Below are positions 36,601-48,323 of a stretch of DNA of 64,000 bases, one piece after another; the stretch's first letter is position 1; each line of letters opens with the position of its first letter. The DNA lies in NCBI GenBank assembly GCA_964035545.1, contig OZ037768.1, forward strand, positions 24,144,819-24,208,818, read 5' to 3'. The notes beneath the pieces were generated by a model. The model was not told the DNA's origin and ran no database searches. It saw only the letters and a list, made by a program, of their open reading frames with translations. The DNA comes from Bugula neritina (Eukaryota; Bryozoa; Gymnolaemata; Cheilostomatida; Bugulidae). Made by a program: the position numbers and the translations under genes.

Positions 36601-39600
36601 CTATTTAGATTGAAATTCAAAGTCTATCATTTTAGTATTTTCTATTATTAGGTAAAATTATACTAGAATATATATAGTTTATTCAATGCAGCTTTTAGTG
36701 AATATTTCAATAGCAATGACTTGTTTTCAATGAAACTTATTTTATAAACTTGTTAAATATAAATCTAGATGTTAGATACATGAGAATATAGATGTGTTAG
36801 ATACACTAAATAGTGTACCATGTAATAGTGTACCATGTAATAGTGTGCTATGTAATAGTGTACTATGTAATAGTGTACTATGTAATAGTGTACTATGTAA
36901 TAGTGTACCATGTAATAGTGTGCTATGTAATAGTGTACCATGTAATAGTGTACTATGTAATAGTGTACTATGTAATAGTGTACTATGTAATAGTGTATCA
37001 TGTAATAGTGTACTATGTAATAGTGTATCATGTAATAGTGTGCTATGTAACAGTGTACTATGTAATAGTGTACTATGTAATAGTGTACCATGTAATAGTG
37101 TACCATGTAATAGTGTACCATGTAACAGTATACTATGTAACAGTGTACCATGTAATAGCGTACTATGTAATAGTGTACTATGTAATAGTGTACCATGTAA
37201 TAGTGTACTATGTAATAGTGTACTATGTAATAGTGTACCATGTAATAGTGTACTATGTAATAGTGTACTATGTAATAGTGTACTATGTAATAGTGTACTA
37301 TGTAATAGTGTACTATGTAATAGTGTACTATGTAATAGTGTACTATGTAATAGTGTACCATGTAATAGTGTACCATGTAATAGTATACTATGTAATAGTG
37401 TACTATGTAATAGTGTACTATGTAATAGTGTACCATGTAATAGTGTACCATGTAATAGTGTACTATGTAATAGTGTACTATGTAATAGTGTACCATGTAA
37501 TAGTGTACCATGTAATAGTGTACTATGTAATAGTGTACTATGTAATAGTGTACTATGTAATAGTGTACTATGTAATAGTGTACTATGTAATAGTGTATTA
37601 TGTAATAGTGTGCTATGTAATAGTGTACTATGTAATAGTGTACCATGTAATAGTGTACCATGTAATAGTGTACTATGTAATAGTGTACTATGTAATAGTG
37701 TACTGTGTAATAGTGTGCTATGTAATAGTGTACTATGTAATAGTGTACTATGCAATAGTGTACTATGTAATAGTGTACTATGTAACAGTGTACTATGTAA
37801 CAGTGTACTGTGTAATAGTGTACCATGTAATAGTGTACTATGTAATAGTGTACCATGTAATAGTGTACTATGTAATAGTGTACCATGTAATAGTGTACCA
37901 TGCAATGGTGTATTTATAGGAACAAAGCCACCACCACGAACATGGAATGAGTGGGACCTCGAAGGATTGCAAGGCAAAAGTGGAGAAAATTTTGATAGTA
38001 AACAGCTAGCAATAATGCCCGGTAACACGGAATTAGGTGGGCATTATACGGTTCATATTGGAGATTGAAAGCAATGGTATCTTTTATTTTGTCTATTGAT
38101 TTGTGTTTTCTAAATCAATATATATGAATTCTGCTTATTTTGCAAATAGGTTTAGTTAATAAATTCTATTTAGCTAAAAATTACCGATCTATAATTTAAA
38201 TCTCAAATCACTTTTAGGCTCAGTAAATTTATTTCAGACTTCACGTTTTATTATATTCATTTATTTATAAACTTAATGCAGAGGCACCAAAGTTCGACTT
38301 TGAAGGTCTCTACAAATCTATTGGGTCGTTGGAAACGCAAGTAGTCAATGGAGAGGTTGTGCCAGTCGTGTATGAAGAACTAACTAAACATAACTTACCT
38401 GTGAAGAGAATAGTGGAGGTATGTATAGTGCAAGTAACTGGTAGAGAGGGGTAAGTGTAGTGTAAGTAACTGGTAGAGAGAGTAGTAGAGGTAAGTGTAG
38501 TGTAAGTAACTAGTAGAGAGAGTAGTAGAGGTAAGTGTAGTATAAGTAACTAGTATAGAGAGTAGTAGAGGTAAGTGTAGTGTAAGTAATTAGTATAGAG
38601 AGTAGTAGAGGTAAGTATAGTGTAAGTAACTAGTAGAGAGAGTAGTGGAGGTAAGTGTAGTGTAAGTAACTGGTAGAGAGAGTAGTAGAGGTAAGTGTAG
38701 TGTAAGTAACTAGTAGAGAGAGTAGTAGGGGTAAGTGTAGTGTAAGTAACTAGTAGAGAGAGTAGTGGAGGTAAGTGTAGTGTAAGTAACTAGTAGAGAG
38801 AGTAGTGGAGGTAAGTATAGTGTAAGTAACTGGTAGAGAGAGTAGTAGAGGTAAGTGTAGTGTAAGTAACTAGTAGAGAGAATAGTAGAGGTAAGTGTAG
38901 TGTAAGTAACTAGTAGAGAGAGTAGTGGAGGTAAGTATAGTGTAAGTAACTGGTAGAGAGAGTAGTAGAGGTAAGTGTAGTGTAAGTAACTAGTAGAGAG
39001 AGTAGTAGAGGTAAGTGTAGTGTAAGTAACTAGTAGAGAGAGTAGTAGAGGTAAGTGTAGTGTAAGTAACTAGTAGAGAGAGTAGTAGAGGTAAGTGTAG
39101 TGCAAGTAACTAGTAGAGAGAGTAGTAGAGGTAAGTGTAATGTAAGTAACTAGTAGAGAGAGTAGTAGAGGTAAGTGTAGTGTAAGTAACTAGTAGAGAG
39201 AGTAGTAGAGGTAAGTGTAGTGTAAGTAACTAGTAGAGAGAGTAGTAGAGGTAAGTGTAGTGTAAGTAACTAGTAGAGAGAGTAGTAGAGGTAAGTGTAA
39301 TGTAAGTAACTAGTAGAGAGAGTAGTAGAGATGAGTGTAGTGTAAGTAACTAGTAGAGAGAGTAGTAGAGGTAAGTGTAATGTAAGTAACTAGTAGAGAG
39401 AGTAGTAGAGGTAAGTGTAGTGTAAGTAACTGGTAGAGAGAGTAGTAGAGGTAAGTGTAGTGTAAGTAACTAGTAGAGAGAGTAGTAGAGGTAAGTGTAG
39501 TGTAAGTAACTAGTAGAGAGAGTAGTAGAGGTAAGTGTAGTGTAAGTAACTAGTAGAGAGAGTAGTAGAGGTAAGTATAGTGCAAGTAACTAGTAGAGAG

Positions 39601-42600
39601 AGTAGTAGAGGTAAGTATATTGTAAGTAACTAGTAGAGAGAGTAGTAGAGGTAAGTGTAGTGTAAGTAACTAGTAGAGAGAGTAGTAGAGGTAAGTGTAG
39701 TGTAAGTAACTAGTATAGAGAGTAGTAGAGGTAAGTATATTGTAAGTAACTAGTAGAGAGAGTAGTAGAGATGAGTGTAGTGTAAGTAACTAGTAGAGAG
39801 AGTAGTAGAGGTAAGTATAGTGTAAGTAACTGGTAGAGAGGGGTAAGTGTAGTGTAAGTAACTAGTAGAGAGAATAGTAGAGGTAAGTGTAGTGCAAGTA
39901 CATCAACATAGAGGTATACAAGTATATATACACTGTATGTAGCAGAAGTTGATATTGGTTAGATATTGTATAAGAAAAAGCTTGTCTTTGCTGCAAAGTT
40001 TGCCTGCATTTGTTCAATTATAACAATGGCAGATGTTTTGTTCCTGTTTTGCTCATTTTTTATGTGGACTCTATTAGAATGATATACATCTACTTATTTC
40101 ATACTTTGTGTAATTATAGAGGGTTGATAGGCGGAATGGCAAGGTACAGAAAGTTAGATTTGCGTGTGAAGAGTTTGTAGTTTCGTAAAGTGAATAATAT
40201 TTTGGTTCTTGATTGAGGAAATAATATTTGGGTACATGGTTTGTGATAATAACCTGTGGTGTCTATAAAGAGATTATCTATAGATAGTATTTTATGTCAG
40301 ACCGAGTTTGTGATGTAACACAATGCTAACTTTAGTTGAGAAGTGTTCTTGTCTTTTGTCTAGTTTTATCTTATGTCACAAGACACATGTGACATGTGTC
40401 TTGTGACATTTAACATGTGATATGTCATGCATTAAATGTCACATGTGACTTTTCGCATGTGACATTTAACGTCAGTTGGCTAACGCAAGCTAATGAAAGT
40501 TTTCATTAACTATTAGATGATGCATTGATTGGATCTATTTCAACCAACTCATTTTATCAATTATGCAGAGGAAATCTCATTAAGAATTGCCTTTTCTTGA
40601 TGTCCTTGCTGGGGTATTTTTAGTACATTTTCTGCAGTACTATGAATAAATATTACTCTAAATGTCTACTTTATTAGATTATTCTCAACCCAGTCAAATG
40701 GCTCGAGACTAATGTATTAAAAGTTATGATGACTCATATTTCATTCTGACTCACAAGAACTCACATAACATTGTAGTCTTCCCTGGTTGGCCCTGGTCCA
40801 GAATATTCTAAGGCGGTATTCAACCTGTCCGGCCTCAGCCCTCTTATGGCCCACTTCCTGAACATGAAGCATTTACGTGACGCTGCCATAGTTGGCAGGA
40901 AGGTTCGGCGGACAGAGATCAAAGGTCAGCCTACCGGGGAAAGAACTTTCCAAGACATCATTGAAGAGAAGAGAGCATTGACTAAGTCTAATAAGGCACA
41001 TTACATCAAGTAAGCATACATTACATCAAGTAAGTACACATTACCCTAAGTAAGCATACATTATATTAAGTAAGTACACATTACATCAAGTAAGCATACA
41101 TTACATCAAGTAAGCACACTTCACAGATTGTGTAAAGAGACAGAAGCCGAGCTGAGTAAGATAGAGAAGAGAAGAGCCATGGTTACCAAGGAGATAAATA
41201 AACTGAAAGACAATACGGCAGCTTTTAAGCAGACGGGACTCGACGTGAAGTTTGTGGCTGATCGGCTGATGAGTAAAATAGTGAGTCCATTTGATTTCAC
41301 ATCCATGTTAGGTGCTGTGAAATGCTTGTTGTGTAGTTAGACACTATGTCTATTCTAATATTTTATCAAAACTGATAGCCAAGACACACTTTGCATATGC
41401 ATTTGAGTTTCTGTCATGGAAACCCATTTTTTCTGCTTGATTAATATCTTTAATCAGAAATGATTTTGCTAGTAGAAAATTTAATATAGTTTTCTCACCA
41501 TTAAAAGAACTTCAATGAGTAGACGACTGCATTATGTACACAGTTAGTCTACTCTATCACACAGATACTTCAAGGGAAAACAATCCCAATCCGTAACTTT
41601 ATTTCTCAACTTGACTCACTAAATTGAAACTTTTGTGCGTAGAATGGAGATCCTAAGAGAGTTCCGGAAAATCTGGTGACTGCCAACGGAGAGGTGAGTG
41701 TCGAACGGAGCTCTGACTCGGAAGAATCAGATGAAGAGTTGGAGGAGACTATAGCACTGGAGGTATAGTTTAGTATGATGTGCTATAGCACTGGAGGTAT
41801 AGTTTAGTATGACGTGCTATAGCACTGGAGGTATAGTTTAGTATGGCGTGCTATAGCACTAGATGTATTGTTTAGACTTTAGCATAATGTGCTATAGCAT
41901 AGATGTCAGAATGATTTGATAAAGTTTCATCAACTGCTGATATTTGAATTACATTATATCAGATGCTTTTACATGCTTATATCTATATTCTAGGAATAAG
42001 CTCGACATGTCAGGTAAGGTGGGTGTTGTGTGTGACACTAATAGCACTTCCTTCTCACTGCAAACTTCTCTACTTACAGCTTTGTTAGAAGTATATACTG
42101 CTATAAGCCTATTGCAGGCTTATATTTCTAACATATGATACTACTATCTCTCCGTATAATATTACTATCTCTCCGTATAATATTACTATCTCTCCGTATA
42201 ATATTACTATCCCTCCATATAATATTACTATCCCTAGGTATAATATTACTATCTCTCCGTATAATATTACTATCCCTCTGTATAATATTACTATCCCTCC
42301 GTATAATATTACTATCCCTCCGTATAATATTACTATCCCTCCGTATAATGTTACTATCTCTCCGTATAATATTACTATCCCTCCGTATAATATTACTATC
42401 TCTCCATGTTTAGAATAAATATTTTTAGACAGATTGTGGCGCTACTAAGCTTCAAGATGGCCGATTTCCACCGGCCACTGACATTACAGATAATATCTCT
42501 TTTACCAAAGACAGGGCTAAGTCACTGGAAAGAAAACGAGTGAAGCAACTGCAACAGGAAGTCAAATATCACTTTAGCCGTATCAACAGCCGATTGAATA

Positions 42601-42608
42601 TGCTGTAG
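33672..42608 (+). CDS. FAM227 family protein
   Basis: Proposed exons are 33672-33857, 34056-34161 (3' end uncertain), 34371-34526 (5' end could be 34377), 34640-34878, 36153-36356, 36462-36588, 37920-38021, 38282-38418, 40777-41009, 41127-41280, 41643-41762 and 42429-42608, giving about 647 aa. The family core is clear: LPGQLEAPQLLHRVTQAQDF, then TGFAKFWKKIFLSEASIAVV, FWWTFMKIFKP, FAALFFSIHPDTRDKIFKVY and LAQAIYMIFHDAFPESHRMF. These align with human FAM227A/B. The C-terminal part is charged and coiled-coil-like. The biochemical role is unknown to me; FAM227 genes are mostly linked to cilia or sperm. The exon 2/3 boundary is unresolved because the best phase needs a weak GTATCC donor. Five introns carry minisatellites. 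Confidence 0.85.
34927..35010 (+). other. Possible cassette exon in FAM227
   Basis: An 84-nt open segment after AAATAG and before GTAAAA encodes FKQNLQSFAGKLLEYRSNKG and eight more residues in phase 0. The family alignment runs directly from AQDF to TGFAKFW without it, so it is either an optional in-frame insert or a chance open stretch. Confidence 0.3.
36796..37912. repeat. 15-bp minisatellite in FAM227 intron (about 74 copies)
   Basis: The unit is TAATAGTGTACCATG with a common C/T variant (CTATG). It runs to the acceptor TGGTGTATTTATAG at 37919. The 15-bp period keeps at least four frames open for about 370 codons, producing spurious proteins such as SVPCN and LLHST repeats. Confidence 0.95.
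38407..39900. repeat. 40-bp minisatellite carrying the 5' splice site (about 37 copies)
   Basis: The exon at 38282-38418 ends AGAATAGTGGAG and its donor is GTATGT. The array unit is AGTAGTAGAG, GTAAGTGTAG, TGTAAGTAAC, TAGTAGAGAG. Each unit thus repeats the exon end and a better donor (GAG then GTAAGTG), plus a second GTAAGTA. About 74 GTAAGT motifs lie downstream of the real donor. Confidence 0.95.
40374..40408. repeat. Perfect 35-nt hairpin
   Basis: TGTCACAAGACACATG is followed by TGA and then by its exact reverse complement. Related CACATGTGAC words continue to about 40470. It lies in the same FAM227 intron as the 40-bp array. Confidence 0.85.
40999..41118. repeat. 20-bp array duplicating the FAM227 donor (about 6 copies)
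   Basis: The exon ends CACATTACATCAA and the donor is GTAAGC. The unit GTAAGCATACATTACATCAA is then repeated, so each copy ends with the last ten or so exon bases followed by GTAAG. Confidence 0.9.
41742..41870. repeat. 34-bp array duplicating the FAM227 donor (3 copies plus decay)
   Basis: The exon ends CTATAGCACTGGAG and the donor is GTATAG. The unit, ending CTATAGCACTGGAG and followed by GTATAGTTTAGTATG, is repeated three times and then fades. Confidence 0.9.
42130..42412. repeat. 21-bp minisatellite in the last FAM227 intron
   Basis: About 13 copies of a unit containing ATATTACTATCTCTCCGTAT lie shortly before the acceptor at 42428. Confidence 0.9.
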
Positions 42609-42919
42609 CGTTGGCTGTATTTTATTACAATATTGTATTATTTATTTTATTTATTATATTCTAGATTATATATTTTTTCAGCATATGCCTTTTATTCAAC
42701 TAGATGTCTATCAGCTACAATCTCAAGTATGATTTAAATTACAATTATTCACGAATTTTGCTCAATAAATTAATTATAAAATAAATTTCAATATAATCAT
42801 GGGAGATAAATCAGCATTATATTATACTAATATATTGGGGAGATAATTCAGCATTATATACTAATATAATGGGATAGCCATGAATTCTAACAAATATTCT
42901 GGGGAGGGGGAGAGAAGAT
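42609..42919. other. Convergent gap FAM227 / HACD3
   Basis: AT-rich 3' flanks. It has a local duplication of GGGAGATAA(A/T)TCAGCATTATAT at about 42801 and 42839. Confidence 0.4.
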
Positions 42920-45900
42920 TTAGTTGTGTTTCTTGTCTTTGCTAGTACTGCTACGAGCCCTGCTGCTGCTACCTAATTTCTTCCTTCTCAACGCTGCCAT
43001 ATGTAACATCATCTTAGTCAGCCCTTCAATGATAACATGATTGGTTCAGTTCACAAGTCAGTCACTATAATACCTTGCACCACTCCATGCACTAGTTGTG
43101 AGTATACTGTGTGTAGGAATAGTCTAATATAAAGGTGTGTACTTACCAATGGGAATGATGAGCAGGTGCATGTACATATACGTAGTGATGGAGATGCTGA
43201 AGTTGTAAGTGTTTGGGAGTTCCAGAGAGAACTTTCCAGAACTCTCATATAATGGTATACTCAGCCAAACAACCATCCCTACAGTATATAATATATAATG
43301 GTGTACTCAGCAATACAACCATCCCTACAGTATATAATATATAATGGTATACTCAGCCAAACAACCATCCCTACAGTATATAATATATAATGGTATACTC
43401 AGCCAAACAACCATCCCTACAGTATATAATATACATGAAAAAATATATCATTGAAAAAGAAGTTAAATCCCGGAGGACTTAAAAAATTGTTGAAGAGATT
43501 GAATACAAATGCCCCCCCCCCTCCCCGTAGACTTTCACTATTGCTAAAATTTTTCAGGAAATATTTGCTAAAACTTCATATTGGGAACTTTAAGTGGTAT
43601 AGGTCATCTGAAGGCACATGTATATACAGACTTAGTACTTACATTCACAGCCAGTTCCGAGAGGGTACAGAGGTATCCACATCGTGTATCTGAGCCAGGT
43701 GAGGAACTTGAGGCTAAGTCCCATGGAAGTCAGCATATAGAAAGGATGTCGGATGACATCAGCAAGCGACCAGAACAGAACCAGGTAACTCACGAAACTG
43801 GAGCCATGAATTCCCGGCTCATTCCAAATCACTACGAGTAGAATGAAGTTACGTCCACATGTCTAAAAGACAAACACCATGGAATAATACATTACTAGAT
43901 ATTTTAACTTCAGAAGGCTATAGGATTGATTTATACAGTTTTACTAAAACATGGGATATGATACATGATGCAAGCACTGTAATGTGCTCAGCTATTTTAT
44001 GAGAGTAGAAATAACAAAGTGGAATAGCTGTAATCTTACCGCCTACCTGTATAAGTGGGGAGACAAAACTGGACTTGACTAGTCCCACTATTGGGTGGAC
44101 AACTTCCAAGAATGAGAACAGCTGGGCTATTATAAGCACAGTGCCTACATCCTCAAAGGCGTTATAATCTGCAAAGTTAACAGATGAGAAACATTTTGCA
44201 GCCTGTAACCAAAACAAATTAATTAAAAGTTGATAATAAAATAAAAAAAGAAAAATTTCTAAAATGGCGTCTTGATGAAACTAAAATCCTGCTAACATTT
44301 GGACGAGATGATTTAATTACTAGAGTGATAAAATTCAATGAGTTATTTATAAATTCAATATTTATATGAACACAGCATGTGACTACATACAAATACTGTC
44401 AATTATAATTTTAAAGAAAAATACCAATCCAGTTTCTATGTCCCTTTGTCTAGCTCAGTAATAAAAATATATTCAAATATATTTTGCTATGTCCGTTGCT
44501 AATATCCCATGTATAAAAACAACAAGCATATGGTAAGCATATGGTAATTGGTAAGCATATGGTAAGCATATAGTAAGCATACAGTAAGCATACAGTAAGC
44601 ATATGGTAAGCATACAACAAGCATACAGTAAGCATACAGTAAGCATATATTCAGTGTAAACCTACCTTCAGTGGTGAAGATTCCAATCATCACTTTAACT
44701 AAGATAAAGGAATAAGCTATGAGATGAAAGAGGCTGTAGGAGAAGAGGTAATTCTTTTTAATATCTTCAATGGCTGCAGAGAACAAATATATGATGTCTT
44801 GTTATCAGAGAGAGTGCACCATCAAGTATTCACATCAAAATGCATTGAAAGAGAAACTCAAGTTTACACTTATTTTCCTTTTCAAATTTTAATAAAATAA
44901 ATTTATTAAAACTAGGTCCCATGAACAATTAGACAAAATTTGATGAAAAAACTGATTGAAACTCAAACTGTATAACCTATTTATATCCTAAAAGAAGTTT
45001 GTCTTTTTACTTACATTACATCTACACTGACATTACATCTACACTTACATTACATCTACACTTACATTACATCTACACTTACATTACATCTACACTTACA
45101 TTTAGGGCACTCCATAATAAAGTAGCTTTTATAAAACTTTATTAAAATATTTTAATGAGACTAGTTTCGCAACAAACGTATTGAAATTGTCATTGGTTGA
45201 AAAAAACACAACGCTAACTCAACATTCCCACCCACCCACCCCTAGTTTATAAAAAAAATTGAAACAAATTTATTTCTATGTCTCATATACTGACCCTTAT
45301 CTTGAGTCTCTGCCATTTCACTAGTCAGCTTATCTATATACTCTTTCTCCAGCTGTAACCACAAACTCAATATATAGATAGCAAATTATCAGTTTCGAAT
45401 CTTCAAATGAAGCTAATTAATTTCATATGCATACATGACAAATATAATTATTATATATATATATTAAACAATAATAATACACACAGCCTATCTGAGTATC
45501 ATATACAATCCATCAGATTATCATAGACCAACCCTTTTCTTTTCTCTCTCCATCTCTTCCTCGTCATCGGAGATGTCCATCTTATCAAAGTCTGGTCTGA
45601 TCCAGGCGTGCTTAGCAACGTCCTTCGTGAGTCTTGGCCAGGATTCATCTCGAGCAGTCGTGTCTCGCTTTGGAATGTCTAGTAACACTTCGGAACCGGT
45701 CACTCGAAGGCGTGATTTCTAGTGAATATTTACAGTCCATAATTTCTTATACTTTACAGTGTCAGGGGGGGGGGGATCCTGTTGAAAGCTTTTAGCATTG
45801 TATGTGATGTGAGAATGAATTATTCATTCAAAAATACAGATTGTAGTGCATTTGATAGCTTAAAAATTCTTACCTCTGGAGAAATATGTCTGTAAGGCTT

Positions 45901-46427
45901 AATACTGAACTTGTAAACACAATCTCCGTGAGCACCAACACCTCGCCCTTCGAAGCTAATTTGATCATTCGATAGGTCTACATCTGGCTGTTCCTGCAAT
46001 GGAACAGTTACAGTTATAATACTGTATAAGTGTATTACTATTAGCGCTATCACTATCACTTATGTGTATGGTTGTGACTGCACCTGAGAAGTTTAGACTC
46101 GGTTTTTTGGTACTGATAGTATCACTATCAGTGATACTGAGTTGATAGTTGATGTCATTGGCATTGTAAATGTAATACTAATACAGTAACAGTCATACTG
46201 ATATTGGGAATCATAGAAATAATGAAAATAATTATTCATTTAATTGTCATTCACATTGATAATCTCTTAATCAGTTAATGAGTTAATCTTATAGTTAAAC
46301 TTGATCAGTTATTGTTATTGTTAATGCTACTCACGGTAACATCCTTTAGGGCTATTTTTATGAATATGTTTTGAGCAGATTGTCCCCAATATATAAATGG
46401 AGAAGGAGTTGGTGACGCTGATGGCAT
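42920..46427 (-). CDS. HACD3: Very-long-chain (3R)-3-hydroxyacyl-CoA dehydratase 3 (p23-PTPLA fusion)
   Basis: This enzyme dehydrates 3-hydroxyacyl-CoA in the ER very-long-chain fatty acid elongation cycle. Exons in transcript order are 46335-46427, 45874-45993, 45533-45718, 45295-45352, 44666-44773, 44047-44168, 43643-43862, 43147-43278 and 42920-43023; phases agree and give 380 aa (human is 362). The N-terminus is a p23/CS beta domain (PFIYWGQSAQNIFIKIALKD, ISFEGRGVGAHGDCVYKFSI), followed by an acidic linker (FDKMDISDDEEEMEREKKR) and then the multi-helix PTPLA domain. The catalytic Tyr and Glu are in LYPLGTGCE. The tail ends KDKKHN, a KKXX dilysine ER-retrieval signal. The p23-PTPLA order is what distinguishes HACD3 from HACD1/2. 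Confidence 0.95.
43250..43434. repeat. 46-bp array duplicating the HACD3 3' splice site and exon start (4 copies)
   Basis: On the minus strand each copy reads ATACTGTAG followed by GGATGGTTGTTTGGCTGAG, which is the acceptor plus the first coding bases of the exon at 43147-43278. The real junction is the copy nearest the exon; three near-identical copies lie upstream in the intron, with a period of exactly 46. Confidence 0.95.
44519..44652. repeat. Short minisatellite in HACD3 intron
   Basis: Units of about 10-11 bp (AAGCATACAGT / AAGCATATGGT), about 12 copies. On the gene strand they start about 14 bp after a donor (GTAGGT). Confidence 0.85.
45013..45102. repeat. 18-bp minisatellite in HACD3 intron
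   Basis: Five copies of TTACATTACATCTACACT. Confidence 0.85.
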
Positions 46428-48323
46428 TGCAGTTGCTTAACACAAGCAAAAAAGCGCACAGATGACGCGTAATTGCAACAGAATATAAGTATAAGTTCAT
46501 TCAAAAATAAATCTTCGACTGAAATTAGGAACCTTGAACTTTTTTAGAAATGAAATTACTAGATGCAGCGCTCAAGCTCATTTTGAAGCTACGATGCTCG
46601 AGATCCTAAATGTTGTAGTGAAACTTTTATTCTAACAAAATTATGTCACAAACTAAAGCAAAAATAATACGGCGGCACGCAGGTTATAACAAAGTGCAGA
46701 GCCACTTCTACCGTTTTAACTTGCTTTCATTGATCTCTAACAGTCAAATAACACTAGTGTCACCAGTCAAGTTGACGGATCGTACTTTTCCAATAAATTC
46801 ACATAGTCGGTATCATTGCCACAATCCATAGTTGCCATGTGTACAAAAAGAAAGTTACAAAGAAAGTACAAGCGTTGTTGTGAAATGAATATTTTGACTA
46901 TATCAGTATTTTGAGCATGAGTATCTACACACTAATACGTGCAAATTTTTTAAAAATATGTTTGCCTTTCAAATAAAGCGTAAAACTTAACGTTCCAAGT
47001 TCTGATTCAACTCACAACTCGTCAACTGTTATTCATTTTCATTGTGATTGTGTGTAAAACTAAAACGGCTAAAGTAAAACTTACACTAAAAGTAAAAGCT
47101 CTTTTAAGTTAGTCACGTTGAACTTGATGATTAATCTTACTCTTAGTCATCTCAAATGAATGAACGATACTCGATAGCAGACTGCAACGAAGACACACTC
47201 ACACTGACGCTGACATTAGATGATTCACTCAATAGGGATTACTATTAGTCACTGGCACTCGCACTTACTCTCAATATGACTATGCTATTGATAGTAATAC
47301 TAATAGCATGATACTCACTATGACATTGACTATGGGTATGAGTCTCACAGTTGAACTAAAGCTTAAAATATCACTCTGCGTCTGGCAATGGGTATCAGTA
47401 TGAGTTTACCAAATTGAATACCATTATGATATTATGACTATGAGTATGAGTACGACTATAAGTTAAACTCAAAGTTAAAGTGAAATATGAATAACTCATT
47501 ATGATTATGACTATCACAATTAATATTATGCTGATACTCATACTGGTACTACATAAATGTTGACTAGGCTATTAATATTAGACTTTGTATTAGACTTGCA
47601 CTTGGTCTTAGTATTACTTATTACTATTAGTATCAGTATTACATTCATCAGCGATATTACCAATTACCATGCAGTCACAGTGATTATCTTTAGGATTATT
47701 AAAATTTGCAATTAATCTGAAATGACCGAAATCAAAATAATGGTAGTGACTAAACTGAGGATCACGGTATTATCTTTACAGTTTATGGTATTCTGGTGTC
47801 AATGATATTATAATGTTGGTTGTTAAATTAATTACATTTGCATATCTTCATTTTGAGTATGACTAAGATCATGATTATGAGGTGACTATTAACTTTTTAT
47901 TGAAATTAGTAATTAATATCAGCATAGCTTTTACATTGTGGCTGCTATTAGTAATAACTATTAGTTAATACTTAATTGTCCAATGTAAATTTAACTATTG
48001 TACTAATTGAGTGCAATATAACGTTTTTATTTTGTAATTATTTCTTGTAACTGCTGTTACTTTAGGAAGACAGTGCAAAGACACTACCTTGCTAAACATA
48101 ACTAAACTTGTTTATTTATTAATTTGCTCAGCTCAAAACAGTTGCAGTTTTAAGTTGATACTTTTCCAGGTGTTTTATGAACTGTCTGTAAGAACTCATT
48201 TATTTTTATTTTTACATTTTTGCGATGGTTCTGTATTTTTGAAGCTAGGCCTATTGATATTCTAGCTTCCTTGGCTTTATTCCTAATCTATCAAAAATCT
48301 CCGTTAACAAAAGTCAGTGAAAG
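46428..48323. promoter_or_regulatory. Divergent region HACD3 / MARS1
   Basis: No supported gene. From about 47020 to 47960 it is a long degenerate low-complexity tract (GAGTATGAGTACGACTATAA, ACTATTAGTATCAGTATTAC), the largest such tract in the window. The open frame at 46643-46831 has no context. Both genes start outward. Confidence 0.45.

Noticed and set aside
36765-38068. Several 370-420-codon open frames (SVPCN, LLHST, YYIVH and IVYHV repeats)
   Set aside because: All come from the intronic 15-bp array; the period is a multiple of three, so frames stay open without selection.
41995-42014. Possible 20-nt FAM227 exon (GAATAAGCTCGACATGTCAG)
   Set aside because: In the required phase it reads GAA TAA, a stop, and direct joining of 41762 to 42429 keeps the frame.
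46643-46831. 62-codon open frame in the HACD3/MARS1 gap
   Set aside because: No splice context or conserved content.
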